NCBI RefSeq assembly: GCF_000003195.3
Contig: NC_012873.2
Span: forward strand, 22,284,347 to 22,348,346
Reading direction: 5' to 3'
From: Sorghum bicolor
Taxonomy: Eukaryota > Streptophyta > Magnoliopsida > Poales > Poaceae
DNA length: 64,000 nt
A program made the position numbers and the translations under genes. This document shows positions 60,107 through 64,000 of this stretch, one piece after another (within the stretch, counting starts at the first letter, position 1; each line of letters starts with the position of its first letter). Below the pieces are notes generated by a model. That model had not been told where the DNA came from. It did no database searches and worked only from the letters and a program-made list of their open reading frames with translations.

Positions 60107-61344
60107 TATTGACAATCCTTAATGCTCACATTTAACCATCAACTAATCATGTAAAAGGATCCAAATGCAATCAACACCCAGACTTATGGTTTTATCTGAC
60201 AGAATTGAATGAGTTTTGGTGTTTGTCTATTTCTACAGGGAGTTATCAGGAAATACAGAGGAAAGGCCCACACGTCGGGTTTACATAGAGATAATAATGT
60301 GTCGCGTAATTTTCTATCATCTAGAAGACTCCAGAAGCCAAGGGAATGAAGCGGAGGCAGAACGGGGCCTGGCCCATGGCGCCGGCCCTAGAGACTAGGG
60401 CGCCCGCCCACCTTCTATGCCCAATCAGAGTCAACTTTGCGGATCGTGCTCCACCGACCTAAGGGATCAAGGAAAACCGTGCGATTAATGTCGGTTTGAT
60501 CCGACGTTCCAGATTCATCTGAAAAGACTATATAAGCAAGGCCCCCTGGCCCCTTGAGAATATACCTCTTCTATAGAATCAAAGTTAGGGTTTCAATTAT
60601 TCATCCAAGTAGAGAGGATCCCTCTAGTTCCTCTAGTTCTAGTTCTAGTTCCTCTGTTCTAGTTCTAGTTAGTTCTAGTTGTAATCTAGAAAATAGGGAG
60701 AGAGAAGAGGAGAGCGGAGGAGGAGCCGGATCTGTCGGATCTTCTTCAACATTGTACTTTTGCAGCAACTGGTTCGTTCGTCATCGTTCTCCAGGTTCTT
60801 CAATTCATAATTCCTGAGTTCTTTAATTACTTTTATTTACATTCAAGTTATTTATTGGATTCTCACTTGCATCAAGTGCTCTAGTCTTTATAACGCTAGA
60901 GTAGTAATTAATAGATTAGACGTGGTGTTTAGTCTTGCAATTACCTGGAATTGCACCCAATCCTGTGGATTGTTATGGTAGCCCTAGGGTAGTGACAGCC
61001 CTAACGGTCGACGTATTCCACCTTGTTCGGATCGATGTTTGTAGGACCGTAGTCAGAGCTTCCTAGCCCCCTTCTCATCTCTTTCTGTGGTTAGTGTTCT
61101 GATGTCCCGAAATAAATAATCTTTGAAGTAATTCTTGATTCTTAGATCAACTAGAGAACTCTCAGGAAACTTCCACTCTTCCCACCAAAAATAACTATAT
61201 AGTTATCCTTGGGCGATCTTGAATCTTAATTAGTACACTCATGTTCCGTGTGGAAAATCGATACTCTAGAATACTCCCGGGTGAAAGCTACATCAGTATC
61301 CGTGCGCTTGCGGATTTTTCTGTTTGCGTTTAAAATACCCAACA
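60107..61344 (+). repeat. E6 3' LTR (1238 bp)
   Basis: Starts TATTGACAATCC (TG decayed to TA) and ends ACCCAACA before ATTTG. TATA box at 60539-60546. Confidence 0.93.
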
Positions 61345-61349
61345 ATTTG

Positions 61350-61484
61350 CTGGATGGCGTAGTCAGTGGTTCCGGTGCGCGTCTTCTTCGTGTATAACTA
61401 TCTTCTCTCTCCACACCTGACTCAGTGCTACAGTCTCCTCAAGACAGTTCTGTTCAAGCAGTATGTCTTCCGACCTTACCACTT
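61350..61484 (-). pseudogene. E5 ORF end fragment
   Basis: The reverse complement matches E6 57810-57955, the C-terminal end of protease module 2. It is all that remains of coding sequence in E5, and is fused to the truncated LTR at 61485. Confidence 0.8.
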
Positions 61485-61751
61485 CCCCGGGCCTGATCGC
61501 CTTCCTGTTCGTTCTCGTGGCTCCTGGAGTCTTCTAGATGATAGAAAATTACGCGACACGTTAATATCTCTATGTAAACCTGACGTGTGGGACTTCCTTC
61601 CATATTTTCTGGTAACCCCCTGTAGAAATAGACAAACACCAAAACTCATGGAATTCTATCAGTTAAAACCCTAAGTCTGGGTGTTGGTTGCATTTGGATC
61701 CTTTTCTTTATTTATTTGATGATAATATTTGGTACTTAAGGACCGTCAACA
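61485..61751 (-). repeat. E5 5' LTR, truncated
   Basis: Matches 47393-47658. The missing part faces the interior. Ends GTCAACA before ATTAC. Confidence 0.88.
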
Positions 61752-62126
61752 ATTACTCAACGAAATCTGGATTTCCTAGGATTCGGTGGCATAGGTGGAA
61801 CGGACTCGAAGTCCTGGCTGACTACGATACGAGGAAATAGGGCCAAGGCCGCTAGACCCTGCGGGAGTATCGGGAGAGTTTTTTTTCCTATTTATTTTTC
61901 TCATTTTTCAAAGCATTTTTAACTCAATTGAATTTTAGTCAATTCTACTCAAGACAATAAAACATGTGCTCCAGCATGAATGCAAGAACAATATTGCTAA
62001 GCTTTATGATAATTTTTAATTTAATGAAAAATACTATTTTCCCTATATTTTTATGAGCACAAAATACAAAACTAAATCAATTTTTATCTATTTTGAAAGG
62101 AGCAAATTTTAGAGTGTTACAGAACT

Positions 62127-63850
62127 AAAAACTACAAGATCAAGAAATTGATTCTAGGAACAAGCATAAAGAACTGAACATGTTGAGCTAATTAGATTGG
62201 ATCAAATGAGGTTGTAACTCAAAGCATGTTTGGCTCTCTACTTATATGCATGCCAGAATGTAGGAGGATATTTTGGAAGCGATGATCACTTACCAAGAGA
62301 TGTTACCTTTAGTATTGAAGCATGTTGAAGCCGTAACATATTGTGGAAACATTCCTTGCTTGTCTATCTTGTCTCCTTTGTTGTACTCCTTTCTTACCTT
62401 ATGCCATTGTTTGTTCTCTTTCTAATTTGTGCTTGGACCTTTAGCTCTTCTTATTATTTTATCCCTGAAAATCATTAGTGCACAACACATACTTGAAGGA
62501 GTATACAAGTAATGACAAGGGCATTGTTGTAACACAGAGCTAAGGTCACTTTCTATGCTACAAAATAAGTTGTTTTAACATAATTAGCATAGCACATTTA
62601 TTATTCACAATTACTTATTTCTAAAGGATTCATTTTATTTTCCCATCTTATGTCTTGATTCTTAAATATAGGCATTATGAATCCACTCAAACTCATAGCA
62701 ATAAAGTAATCTAGAGGAGTGAGGAAGAACTTGGTTGGATCATCTAGAGGAGTTGACCTTCTCTTCCTCATGTCTCAGCTTCTCAACCTTAGAGGCGAGA
62801 GTGCAGAACGTTGAATGCTTTTCTCTTGTCAACTTTTTCTTGATTCCTGATAATTAGTGGTTGACAAGAGAATGCAACTTCATGGAGTGGGTGCTTTGAT
62901 CATGGATCATGTTTTGTGGCACCCTTCTTTCTTCTTAGCTACACGTGAGTTGTGTCTCCCTTCATCTCTAGTGTGCGTTCATCTCAAGACTTCCCTAATT
63001 TGTATTTGAGATTTTCCTGCAGGGGTTAGTCCAACAAAAATATTCCAATATCTACTATAGCATACTATCTACTCAAAAATCAACCTAGACACCATGTCCA
63101 TTTTGATTCAAGAAGGCATTTTAACCTAAGCAACACGCTTAATTTAAAAAACCTTTTAATATAAGTTCACCATTCCTAAACTAGCATGCTTCATTTAAGA
63201 GATGTATGAAACTACTTCAAAGCCTATGCATACTATGGCAAACAAAGGTAGCATGAGAGCATTATAGAGAATTACTCAATAGTGATGAGAGAGTATGATC
63301 GCAGTGAGAAATATTATTATATTTTTAGATGTAGATAAATTGTATGCATGCAAGGAACCAAACATGATGTGGATGAGAAAACTAAATGAAGTGGATGCAT
63401 GGATGATTTAAAGTAAACATGCAGTGGTATGCAAGGAAATAAAAATATAACTACTCATAAGGTTTAAAGCACATGAGTAAGACTATCTCACCTTCATCAC
63501 ACTTACTATGATGCCCAACTGGGATGAGTGGCATAGCGTAAATATCCGTCACATGTTATGGGGTTGTATTCTTGTGATGACGACCTTTTCTTAATCAACA
63601 CATGGTTAGAATAAATAATATATATGTATACACAAACCTGTGAGATGGCAGGGTTCCAGAATGATGGATCTTGAATGTTCAAGCACCCTAGGTTCCTCAA
63701 TCTTCTAGAATCTTGTCGCAAGGTCAAAGCGACATCTAATGTCCTGTCTATTCCACACTCAATAGAATAAAGGGGTAATCCTACTAAAGGTAGTGGTACA
63801 CTAAATTAGCAGACATCAAGATCATTATCAGAATCATTACGCTAATTGCT
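62127..63850 (-). other. E4 interior, right part, non-coding
   Basis: Follows the second GAACT copy. Inverted similarity to E6 (about 63020-63110). I see no gene; ORF 63506-63727 has no recognised features. Confidence 0.65.
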
Positions 63851-63868
63851 TCCCCAGCAACGGCGCCA
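63851..63868 (-). promoter_or_regulatory. E4 primer-binding site (tRNA-Asp type)
   Basis: On minus TGGCGCCGTTGCTGGGGA, eight bases inside the 5' LTR. One mismatch to the plant tRNA-Asp end as remembered. Confidence 0.88.
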
Positions 63869-63876
63869 AAAATGCT

Positions 63877-64000
63877 TATTGGCATTTCTTAATGCTATCA
63901 CCAAAGATAGACAAAAAGCCTAATCCCCAGCAACAGCACCAGAAATGCTTAATGACATTCGTTAGTGCAAAAAGAAATATAAAAGATTCTGCAAGCGCAC
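63877..64000 (-). repeat. E4 5' LTR, first 124 bp (continues beyond window)
   Basis: TATTGGCATTTCTT aligns with 36709 onwards. A relic primer site lies at 63924-63941. Confidence 0.9.

Larger units (their letters stand above)
49149..61344 (+). mobile_element. E6: non-autonomous Athila-like element with two protease-like modules
   Basis: Target duplication ATTTG at 49144-49148 and 61345-61349. LTRs 49149-50367 and 60107-61344. Primer site 50375-50393. The interior is split by S1 (50654-55248 with GGGCG duplication); net interior is about 5.1 kb. The only recognisable domains are protease-like (56777-57962). No RT, RNase H or integrase remains, yet LTRs, primer site, polypurine tract and target duplication are intact, so it moved with help from another element. 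Confidence 0.93.
46454..61751 (-). mobile_element. E5: deleted Athila-like element
   Basis: Target duplication ATTAC at 46449-46453 and 61752-61756. 3' LTR 46454-47658, interior 47659-49148 and 61350-61484, then a 5' LTR of which only 61485-61751 is left, joined straight to the end of the internal ORF. One deletion therefore removed the primer site, nearly all coding sequence and about 940 bp of LTR. E6 sits in the interior. Confidence 0.9.
41120..62121 (+). mobile_element. E8: solo LTR split by two later insertions
   Basis: TGTAATACCCGATTTTAAGG (41120) to AGAGTGTTACA (ends 62121), flanked by GAACT at 41115-41119 and 62122-62126. Its own sequence is 41120-43223, 46235-46453 and 61757-62121, about 2.7 kb net. 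It carries E7 (with TCGAG duplication) and E5 (with ATTAC duplication). No internal region or second LTR of this family is present, hence a solo LTR from LTR-LTR recombination. Small ORFs in it (for example 41489-41755, 46222-46422) are not convincing. Confidence 0.9.
36709..64000 (-). mobile_element. E4: Athila-like element without coding sequence, host of the right nest
   Basis: 3' LTR 36709-38279, interior 38280-41119 and 62127-63876, tRNA-Asp-type primer site 63851-63868, 5' LTR from 63877 past the window end. The left target copy should be TCGAT (36704-36708). Net interior is about 4.6 kb with no gag, protease, RT or integrase I can recognise. Parts of the interior match E6 in inverted orientation (40720-40860 with 56560-56720; about 63020-63110 with 55900-56000). 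The stretch that would hold the E6 protease modules is missing, so E4 depended wholly on other elements. Confidence 0.88.

Noticed and set aside
63851..63868. tRNA gene
   Set aside because: Only the 3' end complement of a tRNA is present, next to an LTR: a primer-binding site.

Overview
The window is nuclear DNA from a grass (Poaceae), from an intergenic or pericentromeric stretch made almost entirely of nested LTR retrotransposons of the Ty3/gypsy superfamily. Grounds are TGTAACAC-type LTRs of 4-4.6 kb, a chromodomain-bearing Tekay/Del-type pol, a Tat-type pol with a second (archaeal-type) RNase H, and Athila-like LTRs with tRNA-Asp-type primer sites. I see no ordinary host gene, rRNA, tRNA or CRISPR. 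The species cannot be fixed from the sequence alone. I name the elements E1-E8 and the extra LTRs S1 and S2.

Left nest (1-36009). E2 is a Tat-type element on the + strand (14315-36009, start cut off). Its 5' LTR was hit by E1, a Tekay-type chromovirus on the - strand (1-14314, left LTR cut by the window edge). E2's gag leader is interrupted by S2, a solo or truncated LTR (14871-18644). Its gag core is interrupted by E3, an Athila-like element without coding sequence (20589-26214, target duplication CTTGG). Beyond S2 and E3, E2 carries gag, protease, RT, RNase H, archaeal-type RNase H and integrase, all damaged, to 31252. From the other side, on the - strand (34717-31396), it carries what looks like a complete seven-exon gene for a plant-mobile-domain protein with a coiled-coil tail and its own TATA box. 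The two genes converge on a pair of short perfect hairpins.

Middle (36010-36708): an old coding-like remnant with trinucleotide repeats, hit on both sides.

Right nest (36709-64000+). E4 (- strand, non-coding, Athila-like) runs off the right edge. Inside it lies E8, a solo LTR (41120-62121, TSD GAACT). Inside E8 lie E7, an internally deleted chromovirus (43224-46229, TSD TCGAG), and E5, a deleted Athila-like element (46454-61751, TSD ATTAC). Inside E5 lies E6 (49149-61344, + strand, TSD ATTTG), whose only recognisable domains are two tandem protease-like modules. Inside E6 lies S1, a solo LTR of the E1 family (50654-55248, TSD GGGCG). At 50654-55248 the nest is five elements deep, and matching 5-bp target duplications fix the order of insertion for E8, E7, E5, E6 and S1.

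The most noteworthy signals are: the antisense intron-containing PMD gene; fossil primer-binding sites inside Athila-like LTRs, which imply outward shifts of the LTR boundary; short hairpins directly before the polypurine tract in two distant lineages, often with a GGGAC or GGGAT loop; a repair junction in E3 that copied 217 bp of host gag plus LTR with templated filler; and a small upstream gene in E1 whose ATG, like that of gag, sits directly on a splice-acceptor sequence.
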